From Paracoccaceae bacterium (lineage in GTDB: Bacteria; Pseudomonadota; Alphaproteobacteria; Rhodobacterales; Rhodobacteraceae), in contig SDAL01000001.1 in the NCBI GenBank assembly GCA_004153385.1, positions 744,001 through 808,000 of the forward strand: 64,000 nt of DNA, given 5' to 3'. This document shows, one piece after another, positions 54,810 through 63,364 of this stretch. How positions within the stretch are numbered: the stretch's first letter is position 1; every line of letters starts with the position of its first letter. The notes beneath the pieces are model-generated. The model saw only the letters and a list, made by a program, of their open reading frames with translations. It was not told where the DNA came from and did not search any database. Both the position numbers and the translations under genes were made by a program.

Positions 54810-55907
54810 ATGGGCGCGATAGACATCAACGGGCTGAACAAATCCTTCGGACAGACGCAGGTTTTGCAAGATGTTTCACTTGCCATCAATGCGGGCGAGT
54901 TTGTGGCGGTGCTCGGCCCGTCGGGCTGCGGAAAAACCACGTTGTTACGCTGTCTGGCCGGATTCGAGCAGATCGGCTCCGGCACCATCCATGTAGGTGG
55001 CCGGGCCATGTCGGGCCCGCGGATGCACATGGCGCCCGAAGATCGCGGCATCGGGGTTGTGTTTCAAAACTATGCGCTGTGGCCACATATGACGGTTGCG
55101 CAGAATGTGGCCTACGGGCTGAAAATCGCGGGGATGTCGCGCCGTGATCGCCATGCGCGCGTCACCCATGCGCTGGCACTGGTCGAGATGGGCGCTTTGG
55201 CCGAACGCCGGCCCGCCGATCTGTCGGGCGGCCAGCGCCAGCGGGTGGCATTGGCGCGGTGTTTGGCGATGCAGGCGCAGGTGGTTTTGCTCGACGAGCC
55301 GCTGGCCAATCTGGATGTGCACCTGCGCGGCGCGCTAGAGGATGAATTTGCCGCCTTCCACGCCCGCACCGGCGCCACGATGTTTTATATAACACATGAT
55401 CAGTCCGAAGCCTTTGCACTGGCAGATCGTGTGGCGGTGATGGATCGGGGCCGGATCATCCAGTTCGACCGCCCCGAGGCATTATTTCGCCAGCCCCGTT
55501 GTGAAACGGTTGCAGGTTTTATTGGCGAGGGCCGCGTGATCGAGGCCGAAGACATCGTGCCCATCGGCGCAGGGCGGGCGCGGGCCCGTGTGCTGGGCGC
55601 GGAGGTTGAGCTGCGCTGTGCCCCGTCCGAAACGCGTCGCAAAACCGCGCGCATTTCGTTTCACCCTGATGATCTGGATATCCTTGCAGACCCGCACCGG
55701 ACGACAGCCTCGGGGATTGGTGCCGATATCACCCGCGCCACCTATCGTGGTGGATATCTGCGCACACAGATGACGGCGGGTCCGCAAAACCGTGTGGCGC
55801 TGACGATGAATATCGCAGCCCATGCGGGCATCGAACCCGGTCAACATATCACGGTGACGCTGAAGGACGGATGGGTCATCCCCGAAGCCCGTCAAGCCAC
55901 CGGATAA
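54810..55907 (+). CDS. ABC importer ATPase of the ferric/phosphonate/sugar-phosphate class
   Basis: 365 residues: Walker A GPSGCGKTTLL, Q-loop VVFQNYALWPHM, signature LSGGQRQRVALARCL, Walker B VVLLDEPLANLD and switch histidine in ITHDQSEAF. A C-terminal TOBE-like domain follows (about 240-360). ATG 54810 has AGGTGG six bases upstream; GTG 54801 is an alternative. It is the first gene of the cassette 54810-61450. The class (FbpC/PotA/PhnT-like) does not fix the substrate. Confidence 0.88.
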   Translation: MGAIDINGLNKSFGQTQVLQDVSLAINAGEFVAVLGPSGCGKTTLLRCLAGFEQIGSGTIHVGGRAMSGPRMHMAPEDRGIGVVFQNYALWPHMTVAQNVAYGLKIAGMSRRDRHARVTHALALVEMGALAERRPADLSGGQRQRVALARCLAMQAQVVLLDEPLANLDVHLRGALEDEFAAFHARTGATMFYITHDQSEAFALADRVAVMDRGRIIQFDRPEALFRQPRCETVAGFIGEGRVIEAEDIVPIGAGRARARVLGAEVELRCAPSETRRKTARISFHPDDLDILADPHRTTASGIGADITRATYRGGYLRTQMTAGPQNRVALTMNIAAHAGIEPGQHITVTLKDGWVIPEARQATG

Positions 55908-55991
55908 TGCCCTCGGGGCAGCTTGACCTCTGCCCGATGCGTTCACGCCCTTCCCTTAGTTTTTCCCAAACCCAACATCAGGACAGATGAC

Positions 55992-56960
55992 ATGCGCTTT
56001 CTTCCCATGACGCTTGCCGCCCTTCTTTGCTCCGGCGCGGCCTATGCCGAAACCGACCTTACGCTTTACACCAGCCAGCCCCCCGAACAGGCACAGCAAA
56101 CCGTTGACGCCTTCGAGGCGGCCCACCCCGACATCAAGGTCAACTGGACACGCAACGGGACCTCGGCACTGATGAATGTGATGCGCGCCGAGATCGAGGC
56201 CGGTCAGGTACAGGCGGATGTGCTTTTGGTGGCCGATGTCATCAACCTGGGCGCGTTGAAGGCCGGCGGCCATCTGATGGCCTACCCCGATGCACCGGTG
56301 GGCGGTTACGACAGTGCCGCCTATGACAAGGACATGATGTTTTTCGGCACCAAGGCAATTACCACAGGTATCGCCTACAATCCCCAGATCGCAGAGCCGG
56401 TCACGCATTGGAACGATCTGCTGACCGAAGAAAACCGTGGCCAGATTGCCGTGCCCTCGCCGCTGTATTCGGGGGCGGCCCTCAACCATCTGCAAGCGGC
56501 CATCAACAGCCCCGATATCGGCTGGGCTTTTTATGAAGGGTTGAACGATCTGGATATCGTGCCCGAGGGCGGCAATGGCCCCGCGACCAAAGCGGTTGCA
56601 TCGGGCATGGCGAAATATGCGATCATTGTGGATGCCAATGCGCTGCGTGCCAAGGCCGACGGCTCGCCGGTTGATTTCATCGTGCCCGAAGACGGCGTGT
56701 CCTTTGTCACAGAGCCTGTGGCGATCATGGCGGGCACCCAACATGAACAGGCCGCAAAAACCTTTGTTGATTTCCTGCTGAGCCCCGAAGGCCAGTCCCT
56801 TGTCTCCCAGCAGGGCAACCTGCCGCTTTTGGCGGATGTGCCTGCGCCCGAGGGCTTTCCCGCCCTGTCGTCAATGAAGCTGCTCTCCTTCGATGTCGAT
56901 CAGGCCGTGGAAAACAATGAAGACGTTCGCGCGAAATTTGCCGATATCTTCGGGCTATAA
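55992..56960 (+). CDS. ABC importer periplasmic binding protein, FbpA/AfuA/PhnS-like
   Basis: 322 residues with signal peptide MRFLPMTLAALLCSGAAYA. The mature domain begins ETDLTLYTSQPPEQAQQTVD, typical of the class that includes ferric-binding FbpA, hexose-phosphate-binding AfuA and 2-aminoethylphosphonate-binding PhnS. The adjacent tyrosine pair that FbpA uses for iron is absent: I find no YY anywhere in the protein. This argues against ferric ion and fits an anionic organic ligand. Confidence 0.85.
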   Translation: MRFLPMTLAALLCSGAAYAETDLTLYTSQPPEQAQQTVDAFEAAHPDIKVNWTRNGTSALMNVMRAEIEAGQVQADVLLVADVINLGALKAGGHLMAYPDAPVGGYDSAAYDKDMMFFGTKAITTGIAYNPQIAEPVTHWNDLLTEENRGQIAVPSPLYSGAALNHLQAAINSPDIGWAFYEGLNDLDIVPEGGNGPATKAVASGMAKYAIIVDANALRAKADGSPVDFIVPEDGVSFVTEPVAIMAGTQHEQAAKTFVDFLLSPEGQSLVSQQGNLPLLADVPAPEGFPALSSMKLLSFDVDQAVENNEDVRAKFADIFGL

Positions 56961-56964
56961 CCTC

Positions 56965-58704
56965 GTGGGCGCTCTTTCCCATATCCCAGCGGGACGCCCC
57001 TTTCGGGCGTTCCGGCTTTGGCGGCTTTTAACGGGCGAACGCGGGCTGGGTGGCGTGCTGTTTGTGTTCGTCGCACTGCTATCCATCGTGCCGCTGGCAC
57101 GGTTAAGCTATGCCGCGCTTGTTGTTCAGGGCAGCCTCGATCTGGACCGGATCGTGGATGTGCTCGCAGGCAGGCGGGTGATCGAGGCCACGATCAATAC
57201 CGTGTGGATTTCGGTTTCGGCCACCGTTCTGGCCACAGTTTTGGGCACGGGCGCGGCCCTTCTGGTGGGCTTGAGCGATATGCGCGCGCGCACGGTTTGG
57301 GTGTTCGGGTTCGTGCTGCCGCTGATGATCCCGCCACAGGTTACGGCACTGGCGTGGTTGCAGGCATTTTCGCCCGCCTCGCCCGTTCTGGGGCCGCTGG
57401 GGCTGTCACTTCCTCCCGGAACACGTCACCCGCTTTATTCGGCAGGCGGGATTGTGTTCCTGCTAGGGCTCTATAATGCGCCGCTTGTATTTTTATCTGT
57501 ACGCGCCTCGATCCAGCGCCTGCCCGCCAGCCTGATGGAGGCCGCCCGCGCCAGTGGTGCCCGCCCCGCACAGATGCTGCGTGACATCGTGTTGCCCCTG
57601 ATCCGCGGGGGCATCCTTGCAGGGGCGGCGCTGGCCTTTGTGTCGGCCATCGGCAATTTCGGGATACAGGCGATGCTGGGCATCCCCGCGCGTGTGCCAA
57701 CCCTGATCACGCTGATCTATCGCCAGCTCAATTCCTACGGGCCTTCGGCCCTCAACGATATGGCGCTTCTGGCGCTGGTGCTGGCGGGGCTGACTGTCGT
57801 GGGGATGAGTGTCACGGGCTGGCTGGGCCGGCGTGGCGACCAGCGCGTGGACGGCGCCGCCCACCCCCCGCGCCTGCCCTTGCGCGGTTGGCGTTGGCCG
57901 CTTGGCGTTCTGGCATGGGGCTATCTGGCCGTATGCCTTGTGCTGCCGCTCAGTGCGCTTTTGGGCACCGCACTTGTCACCGGATACGGACAGGTTCTGT
58001 CATTGGACACCATCACATTCGACAATTTTACGAATGCGCTTTTTCATCATCAGGGGCTGAGGCAGGCTTTTATCACCTCGCTCTGGCTTACCGTGCTCAG
58101 CGTCGTGGTTTTGATCCCTGTCGCGGTCGCGTTGGGCTATGTTCTGACATGGCGGCGCACTTGGATCGCCCGCGCGCTACGGCTTGCATCCGAAATGGCC
58201 TATGCCCTGCCCGGTATCATCATCGGCGTGGCAATGATCCTGTTTTTCCTGCGTCCCATGCCGCTTATCGGCACCGCCGCCTATGGCACGGTCTGGGTGA
58301 TCCTTGCCGCCTATCTTTCAAACTTTCTGGCGCTCGCACTCAGGCCGATCCTTGGCGCCTATGGCCAGATCGACCGCGCACTGGACGAGGCGGCACAGCT
58401 GACAGGGGCCACCCTTTTCCAGCGCCTGCGCGACATCATCCTGCCCGCACTGGCACCGGCGGCTATGGCCTCGGCGATATTGGTGTTCATGACCGCGATC
58501 AACGAGATCCAGACATCGGTTCTTCTGGTGTCATCGCGCGCACAGACCATCGGGCCGATGATCATTTTTCTGGAGGAGGCAGGCTCGTCCACACTGGCCG
58601 CCGCCGTGGGCTGCCTGATGGTGGGCTTGGTCCTTCTGCTGATGGGGATCAGCCTGATCTTCGCGAAACATCTACCACAAGGGGTCCTGCCATGGCGCGA
58701 TTGA
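56965..58704 (+). CDS. fused double ABC permease (two BPD_transp_1 domains)
   Basis: About 579 residues with some 12 transmembrane helices, two permease domains in one chain. Each carries an EAA loop: EAARASGARPAQMLRDIVLP and EAAQLTGATLFQRLRDIILP. This fused layout is usual for Fe3+/phosphonate-class importers. The start is uncertain: GTG 56965 follows the binding-protein stop by four bases but lacks a Shine-Dalgarno, whereas ATG 56917 lies inside the preceding gene. Its end overlaps the MBL-fold gene by 13 bases. Confidence 0.85.
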   Translation: MGALSHIPAGRPFRAFRLWRLLTGERGLGGVLFVFVALLSIVPLARLSYAALVVQGSLDLDRIVDVLAGRRVIEATINTVWISVSATVLATVLGTGAALLVGLSDMRARTVWVFGFVLPLMIPPQVTALAWLQAFSPASPVLGPLGLSLPPGTRHPLYSAGGIVFLLGLYNAPLVFLSVRASIQRLPASLMEAARASGARPAQMLRDIVLPLIRGGILAGAALAFVSAIGNFGIQAMLGIPARVPTLITLIYRQLNSYGPSALNDMALLALVLAGLTVVGMSVTGWLGRRGDQRVDGAAHPPRLPLRGWRWPLGVLAWGYLAVCLVLPLSALLGTALVTGYGQVLSLDTITFDNFTNALFHHQGLRQAFITSLWLTVLSVVVLIPVAVALGYVLTWRRTWIARALRLASEMAYALPGIIIGVAMILFFLRPMPLIGTAAYGTVWVILAAYLSNFLALALRPILGAYGQIDRALDEAAQLTGATLFQRLRDIILPALAPAAMASAILVFMTAINEIQTSVLLVSSRAQTIGPMIIFLEEAGSSTLAAAVGCLMVGLVLLLMGISLIFAKHLPQGVLPWRD

Positions 58705-59723
58705 CCGCGATCAGCGGATTTGGTGCAAAATCCGCTGCGATATTCCTGCTCGAACTTCACGGGCGCCGTGTGCTGTTCGATCTGGGCTGCGCGCTGGAGG
58801 CCGGCCCACGCCCCGACCTGTCCGCCATCGGCGTGGTGGATGCCGTGCTGTTGAGCCATGCCCATATCGATCATGCAGGCGGGTTGGACCGTCTTGACGA
58901 AGTCGGCGCGCCGCTCGTGTATATGACACAGCGCACCGCCATGGCCCTGCCGCACGCGATTTCCGAAACCCAAATCCGGCGCCTGCCGGAGCGGGGCCAC
59001 GCGCAGGTGGCAGGCCTTGATCTGCATGTCGGACGGGCGGGCCACGCACCGGGCGGGATCTGGTTTCATCTGCCAACCCCCGCAGGCGGGTTTGTCTATA
59101 GCGGGGATTTCAGCCTTGAAAGCCGCAGCCTGCCGTTCGATCCGTTTCCGGCGGCGGCAAGCATGGTGGTGGATGCCTCCTACGGGGATCGCGATGACCT
59201 TCTGGCCACGCAAGCCACCCGTATCGCACTGGCCGCAGCCCAAGGTGCGGTGCTGCCGTGCCCTGATGCCGGTCGCGGCCCCGACATGGTGATGGAGCTG
59301 CGCGCACAGGGGCTGGATGTGCATGCCTGCGCCCGCATCGTGGCCGAATGCGCAACCATCATGCCCGCGCGTGATCTGCCGCCCGTCGTAGATATGCATA
59401 CCGCACACCCCCGCCACGTGATCGTGGCCACAGGCCCCAACGCGGATCACGGGCTGTGTGCGCAGCTGCATACGCGCGAGGGGTTCCGCTTTATATTCTC
59501 AAGCCATGTGCCCGAAACCAGCCCCGCCGCCGCGATGATCGCCACTGGCCGCGCAAAATGGATGGGCTGGAATGTACATCCTCGCGCCCGCGACCTGATC
59601 GCGCTTCTGGATCTACCGGAACTGCGCCAGATCATGCCAGCGTTTGTCGATCCGGCAACCGCCCCGACCCTGTGCCGCACGCTTGGCCCGAAATGCATCA
59701 CCACACCGGTCATGGCGGTATGA
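58692..59723 (+). CDS. metallo-beta-lactamase-fold hydrolase, beta-CASP-like
   Basis: 343 residues, no signal peptide. The metal motif HAHIDH (residues 56-61) sits in VLLSHAHIDHAGG, and FVYSGDFSLESRSLPFDPFP with VVDASYGDRDD resembles the GDF and ESTYGDR motifs of beta-CASP nucleases (CPSF-73, RNase J). The C-terminal HPRARDLIALLDL resembles the final beta-CASP histidine motif. It could therefore be a phosphodiesterase or nuclease-like hydrolase acting on a small imported substrate. It overlaps the permease by 13 bases, so it is coupled to transport. The frame upstream of 58692 belongs to the permease in another phase. Confidence 0.8.
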   Translation: MARLTAISGFGAKSAAIFLLELHGRRVLFDLGCALEAGPRPDLSAIGVVDAVLLSHAHIDHAGGLDRLDEVGAPLVYMTQRTAMALPHAISETQIRRLPERGHAQVAGLDLHVGRAGHAPGGIWFHLPTPAGGFVYSGDFSLESRSLPFDPFPAAASMVVDASYGDRDDLLATQATRIALAAAQGAVLPCPDAGRGPDMVMELRAQGLDVHACARIVAECATIMPARDLPPVVDMHTAHPRHVIVATGPNADHGLCAQLHTREGFRFIFSSHVPETSPAAAMIATGRAKWMGWNVHPRARDLIALLDLPELRQIMPAFVDPATAPTLCRTLGPKCITTPVMAV

Positions 59724-59759
59724 CCTCCAGCCCGCATCATGAATGAAAGGCCCACCCAT

Positions 59760-60392
59760 ATGGTTCACCCGCCTGCCTCCGATACGATACGCCATTTCCT
59801 GCCGCACGACACACCCGATACAGAGGCCCGCGAAGACGACCGGCCGCTCTTGATAAAGGTCCATGATCTGGCGACCAGCGGCCCGCCAAGCGGTGTGGAT
59901 GCGCTGTGGCTGGGCAATCTGCGCGGGGTCGAGGATCCGCAGGCCTTGGCGCAGGCAGGCATTACCGCCAGCCTCAATCTGGCAATGAATATTTTCCCCG
60001 GGCCGCTTGTTCTGCCCGATGGCACGTCAATGCGCCGCTATCAGTTGGGCCTGCTCGACGGGGCGGGAAATATGCCACAGATGCTTGCGGCAGCCGTGTT
60101 ATGTATAGATGCACAAACGGCGGGCTACACCACGCCCAAACCCCACTATCCGCCCCATGCGCGTGGCGGATTGGTTGTGCATTGCCGTGGCGGGCGTTCG
60201 CGCTCTGTCACGGCGCTGGCGCTGTGGCTGTGCCAGCGGTGCCCTGTCGCGTATGGTGAGTTCGGGCAGACACTGGCGCGCCTGCGTCAGATACGGGGGC
60301 TGGATGACACCTATCCGCTGCGCCCGATGATCGACTTGGGCAAGGCGGTTCTGGCCGATTTTCCGCTGCCCGCGCGCGCCGGCCCTGTCTGA
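59760..60392 (+). CDS. dual-specificity/tyrosine-phosphatase-like protein
   Basis: 210 residues from ATG 59760 (AAAGG about nine bases upstream; ATG 59739 would add seven residues). The CX5R signature is HCRGGRSRSVTAL, with the catalytic cysteine at about residue 142 and the arginine six residues on. The fold before it (DALWLGNLRGVEDPQALAQAGITASLNL) matches dual-specificity phosphatases. No signal peptide, so it would act in the cytoplasm on imported phospho-substrate or on a protein. It is unusual beside an ABC importer. The stop lies in the first unit of a short tandem repeat. Confidence 0.82.
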   Translation: MVHPPASDTIRHFLPHDTPDTEAREDDRPLLIKVHDLATSGPPSGVDALWLGNLRGVEDPQALAQAGITASLNLAMNIFPGPLVLPDGTSMRRYQLGLLDGAGNMPQMLAAAVLCIDAQTAGYTTPKPHYPPHARGGLVVHCRGGRSRSVTALALWLCQRCPVAYGEFGQTLARLRQIRGLDDTYPLRPMIDLGKAVLADFPLPARAGPV

Positions 60393-60426
60393 TGGGCCGT
60401 GTCTGATGGGCCATATGTGATGGGGC
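60386..60426. repeat. short tandem repeat, 14-base period
   Basis: TGTCTGATGGGCC at 60386-60398 and 60400-60412, then a degenerate third copy ending TGTGATGGGGC at about 60416-60426. It covers the phosphatase stop codon and the leader of the LacI-type regulator gene. Slippage could change the spacing between these genes. Confidence 0.7.
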
Positions 60427-60430
60427 GCAC

Positions 60431-61450
60431 ATGACAGGCCGTGCAAAACAGGCTGTGTCAGCGGCCGATGTGGCGCGTGCGGCAGGTGTCTCGCGCTCTG
60501 CGGTGTCGCGCGCGTTCACGCCGGGGGGATGCGTCTCTGCACAGGCGCGCCGCCGTATTCTGCAAGCGGCCGAGGATATGGGCTACAAGGTCAACCGGCT
60601 GGCCCGCAGCCTGCATCAGGAGCGGTCCGATCTGGTGGGCGTGGTGGGCAGCAATTTTTCCAACCCCTATATATCGGCGCAAATCGATGCGCTCAGCCAT
60701 GCGCTGCGCGAGGCTGGCTTGCACTGCCTGCTTTTGAACGCAGCCGATGATCAGGACGATCTGGCGGGATTGCTTGAATACCGTGTGCGCACGGTGGTGA
60801 TGCTGTCAGGTGCGGCCCCGGACAAATTGATCCGGCTGTGTGCGGCCAATGGCGCGCGCATGGTGCTGATCAACCGCCCCGCCCCGACATGCCGCGCGCA
60901 GGCAGACCTGATTATGGCCGATAGCGCGGGGGGTGGAAAAATGGCCGCACAGCGGTTGCGCAAGGCCGGCTGCCGCCATGTGGCCGTGGTGAGTTCAGGC
61001 GCGCGCACCAGCGCCAAACGCGCCCGCGCCACCGCCTTCTGCCAAGAGATGCAGCGCCATTCGATCCCTGTCGAGGTCTGGGCGCGCGGCCCCAACAGCT
61101 ATGAAACCGGCGTCCATGCAGCGCGCCATCTGCTGGGCGGGCCGCAGGGCCAAACCCCGAAGATAGACGGTATTTTCGGGGTCACCGACGAGATCGCGCT
61201 GGGTGTGCTGAATACCGCGCGCCACGAGATTGGCCTGCGCGTGCCCGAAGACCTCGCGGTGATCGGCTTTGATGATGCACCGATCTCGCAATGGTCCTCA
61301 CACGGGCTGACCACCATCCGTCAGTCGCTGCCCGCGCTGACCCGCGCCACATTGGAGGCAATCGCCCGCGAACCGGATGCCCCACCCAGCCTTATCCAGA
61401 TCCCTGTTGAACTGGTCGAGCGTTCAAGCGTCGCGCGCAGCGTGGATTAA
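60431..61450 (+). CDS. LacI-family regulator of the organophosphate-type cassette
   Basis: 339 residues. Helix-turn-helix VSAADVARAAGVSRSAVSRAF at residues 9-29, hinge region VNRLARSLHQ, and a sugar-binding-type sensor domain (SNFSNPYISAQIDALSHAL, FGVTDEIALGVLN, IGFDDAPISQWSSHGLTTIRQ). It is the last gene of the block and its 3' end overlaps cobF by four bases on the opposite strand. The sensor class usually binds sugars or sugar phosphates, supporting a sugar-like inducer. Confidence 0.87.
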   Translation: MTGRAKQAVSAADVARAAGVSRSAVSRAFTPGGCVSAQARRRILQAAEDMGYKVNRLARSLHQERSDLVGVVGSNFSNPYISAQIDALSHALREAGLHCLLLNAADDQDDLAGLLEYRVRTVVMLSGAAPDKLIRLCAANGARMVLINRPAPTCRAQADLIMADSAGGGKMAAQRLRKAGCRHVAVVSSGARTSAKRARATAFCQEMQRHSIPVEVWARGPNSYETGVHAARHLLGGPQGQTPKIDGIFGVTDEIALGVLNTARHEIGLRVPEDLAVIGFDDAPISQWSSHGLTTIRQSLPALTRATLEAIAREPDAPPSLIQIPVELVERSSVARSVD

Positions 61451-62226
61451 TCCGTGCGCCCGCCTTGGGCGGTCATTTCACGGCGCAGCAGATAGATATC
61501 CATCACCCAGCCATGACGGGCGCGGGCCTCGGCGCGCGCCTCGAGGATACGGGGCCCCACCTGCGACAGCGGCCCGCACAACCTGATTTCCTGTGCCATA
61601 CCCGCATAGGCCGACCACCAGATATCGATGCCTTGGGGGGCAATCGCGGAAAACGCCCCGCCCTGATCAAGCATCACCACCACCGTTTGCGCCCCCTCGG
61701 GCCAGCCGTCGGCGCGCAACCTGCGCCCCGTGGTGATCGTCACACTCCCCCCCACATCATTGAGCGCGATCGCATGTCCCGCCGTCAACGCGGCGATGGC
61801 TGTGATGCCAGGGATCACCTGCAACGTGACCGCCATCACCGATTGCAACCGCTCTGCAATACGCAAGGTGCTGTCATAGAGCGACGGGTCCCCCCACACC
61901 AGAAACCCCACGCGCCCGCCTTGCGGCAGACATGCGCAAATCTCGCGCTGCCAGACGCGGGCAATTGCGTCATGCCAGTGGGTGACGCGCGCCGTGTAAT
62001 CGGCAATCTGCGGATCACGTTCGGGCAGTGCGAACTCGTGCAGGCGCGGTCCGTCACCGTCCAGAACGCGGGCGCAAATCGCGCGTCTTGCTTGTGCCAG
62101 ATCGTCTTTTTGCGCACCCTTGTGCGGGATCAAGATCACATCGCACCGCCCGATCGCGTCAATTGCCTGCAGGCTCAGATGCTCGGGATTGCCCGCGCCG
62201 ATCCCGATAAGTGACAGATGGATCAT
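61447..62226 (-). CDS. cobF: precorrin-6A synthase (deacetylating)
   Basis: 259 residues of the tetrapyrrole methylase superfamily: MIHLSLIGIGAGNPEHLSLQ at the N-terminus (AdoMet loop), VGFLVWGDPSLYDSTLRIAE, and LQVIPGITAIAALTAGHAIALN. The CobF subfamily is indicated by this GDPSLYDST and by the pathway context; it methylates C-1 of precorrin-5 and removes the acetyl group, an aerobic-pathway step. ATG 62226 is chosen for the N-terminal motif; the ribosome binding site is weak. Confidence 0.85.
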   Translation of the reverse strand: MIHLSLIGIGAGNPEHLSLQAIDAIGRCDVILIPHKGAQKDDLAQARRAICARVLDGDGPRLHEFALPERDPQIADYTARVTHWHDAIARVWQREICACLPQGGRVGFLVWGDPSLYDSTLRIAERLQSVMAVTLQVIPGITAIAALTAGHAIALNDVGGSVTITTGRRLRADGWPEGAQTVVVMLDQGGAFSAIAPQGIDIWWSAYAGMAQEIRLCGPLSQVGPRILEARAEARARHGWVMDIYLLRREMTAQGGRTD

Positions 62227-62352
62227 CTTGCTATGTGCCTTATGGAACGAAAACCGCAAGGCCCGCCCCTTGGACCGGCGGACCTGCGTTCCGATATCAA
62301 TTCAGGGCCGCATTGAAAACCGAAAGCGACCCAGAACGCCCGCGCGCGCGGA

Positions 62353-63018
62353 TTAGCCCTGATAGACGCGTGACTGGATCAGCCCCGCACGCCCCAATGC
62401 CTTGGCCGCAGCCAGACAGGCCAGATCCACCAAAGGCTCGATCAGGACAACAGACATGTAGGCCACCCCGAAACTTGCCACCTGCGCCACAGTGGTGGCC
62501 GCCAGCCCCTCGCCATAAAACGCCCAGAACGCCACCCAGACCACAACACCGCCCTGATAGGCCATAGACAGTGCCAAGGCTTGTTTGTAGCTGATATCGA
62601 CGTAGGCTGTGCGCGGTGCGATGAGTTTACGCGCCAGCGTGCTCAAGGCGATCAGCGGCATCAGGATGGTGGTCACGTTCATGGCATATTGCGGCAGATC
62701 GAAGGGCGCGAAAAACACGCCCTGTATCAGCAATCCCAGCGCCAGCCCTATGGCCGCAGGCACCATCCCCAACAGCAAAAACAGCGTCGATCCAAGGATG
62801 AAATGCACCTCGGATACGCCCACGGGGAAATGCGGCATGACCTCGAAGAAAACAAACGTGGCCGCGGTGGCGATGGCGGCGCGGGCCGCAGTCACCCCGA
62901 TCGCGCCCACAGGGACCGTGCGCCACGCCTCGCGCGCAATATAGGTGGCCGCACCTGCCGCCGTGGCATAGCTTAGCAGAAGTTTTGCGCCAGTGACGAC
63001 GCCCGGTTCGATATGCAT
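62353..63018 (-). CDS. cbiM: cobalt ECF transporter substrate-specific component, CbiM-like
   Basis: 221 residues with six or so transmembrane helices. The N-terminal MHIEPGVVTGAKLLLSY matches the CbiM MHI start needed for metal binding, and EVMPHFPVGVSEVHFILGST is the conserved metal and membrane motif. It imports cobalt for cobalamin synthesis. ATG 63018 has GGGGGAGAG upstream. The larger open frame starting at 63273 runs back through the riboswitch. No CbiQ or CbiO is visible in the window. Confidence 0.88.
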   Translation of the reverse strand: MHIEPGVVTGAKLLLSYATAAGAATYIAREAWRTVPVGAIGVTAARAAIATAATFVFFEVMPHFPVGVSEVHFILGSTLFLLLGMVPAAIGLALGLLIQGVFFAPFDLPQYAMNVTTILMPLIALSTLARKLIAPRTAYVDISYKQALALSMAYQGGVVVWVAFWAFYGEGLAATTVAQVASFGVAYMSVVLIEPLVDLACLAAAKALGRAGLIQSRVYQG

Positions 63019-63109
63019 GGAAATCTCTCCCCCGTCGCCGACCCCGACGACGTGACAAGTGGTCCGGCCCTGCCCGGAGTGATCCCCGGAGATATACACG
63101 GGCCAGACG

Positions 63110-63139
63110 AAAAACGCCGCAGCCCAAGGCATAGCGGCG
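63110..63139 (-). terminator. terminator stem between the cobalamin riboswitch and cbiM
   Basis: On the minus strand CGCCGC pairs with GCGGCG, with an inner GCC/GGC stem, and runs directly into TTTTT. It lies between the aptamer and the cbiM start, in the position of an expression-platform terminator. Confidence 0.85.
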
Positions 63140-63151
63140 CAGGTGAACGAT

Positions 63152-63330
63152 GGCAGGTCTCCTGACTTCGCGGGTCCGGGCCGATGTCCCGTCCTACCTT
63201 CCCGGCGTAAAATTCTGGGCCAGTGGCATAAACGAACGGGCGGCTCGCCGCTTACAGTTGCGGGGGCAGTCACGGATTTGGCGCCTGATGGCTACACCGC
63301 ACCGTGTTCCCTTTTCACCCAAGCACCTGT
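63152..63330 (-). promoter_or_regulatory. adenosylcobalamin riboswitch upstream of cbiM
   Basis: Read leftward the conserved segments appear in order: GGTGCTTGGGTGAAAAGGGA, GACTGCCCCCGCAACTGTAA, the core GCCACTGG, GCCGGGAAGG and AGTCAGGAGACCTGCC. These match the cobalamin (AdoCbl) aptamer. It lies after cobA and before cbiM, with a terminator stem after it, so high cobalamin should switch off cbiM (and perhaps cobF). Confidence 0.95.
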
Positions 63331-63364
63331 TCATGGTGCTTTTCGGGAACCATCACACGCAAGA

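Noticed and set aside
55992-56960. Ferric-iron binding protein as the annotation for the cassette's binding protein
   Set aside because: The protein has no adjacent tyrosine pair as used by FbpA, and the neighbours are hydrolases and a sugar-type regulator.
57888-58691. 268-residue N-terminal extension of the MBL-fold protein
   Set aside because: This stretch is the permease gene read in another phase. The MBL protein starts at 58692 with its own motif order.
63019-63273. 85-residue N-terminal extension of CbiM
   Set aside because: It translates the cobalamin riboswitch and terminator. The MHIEPG start at 63018 has a strong Shine-Dalgarno.
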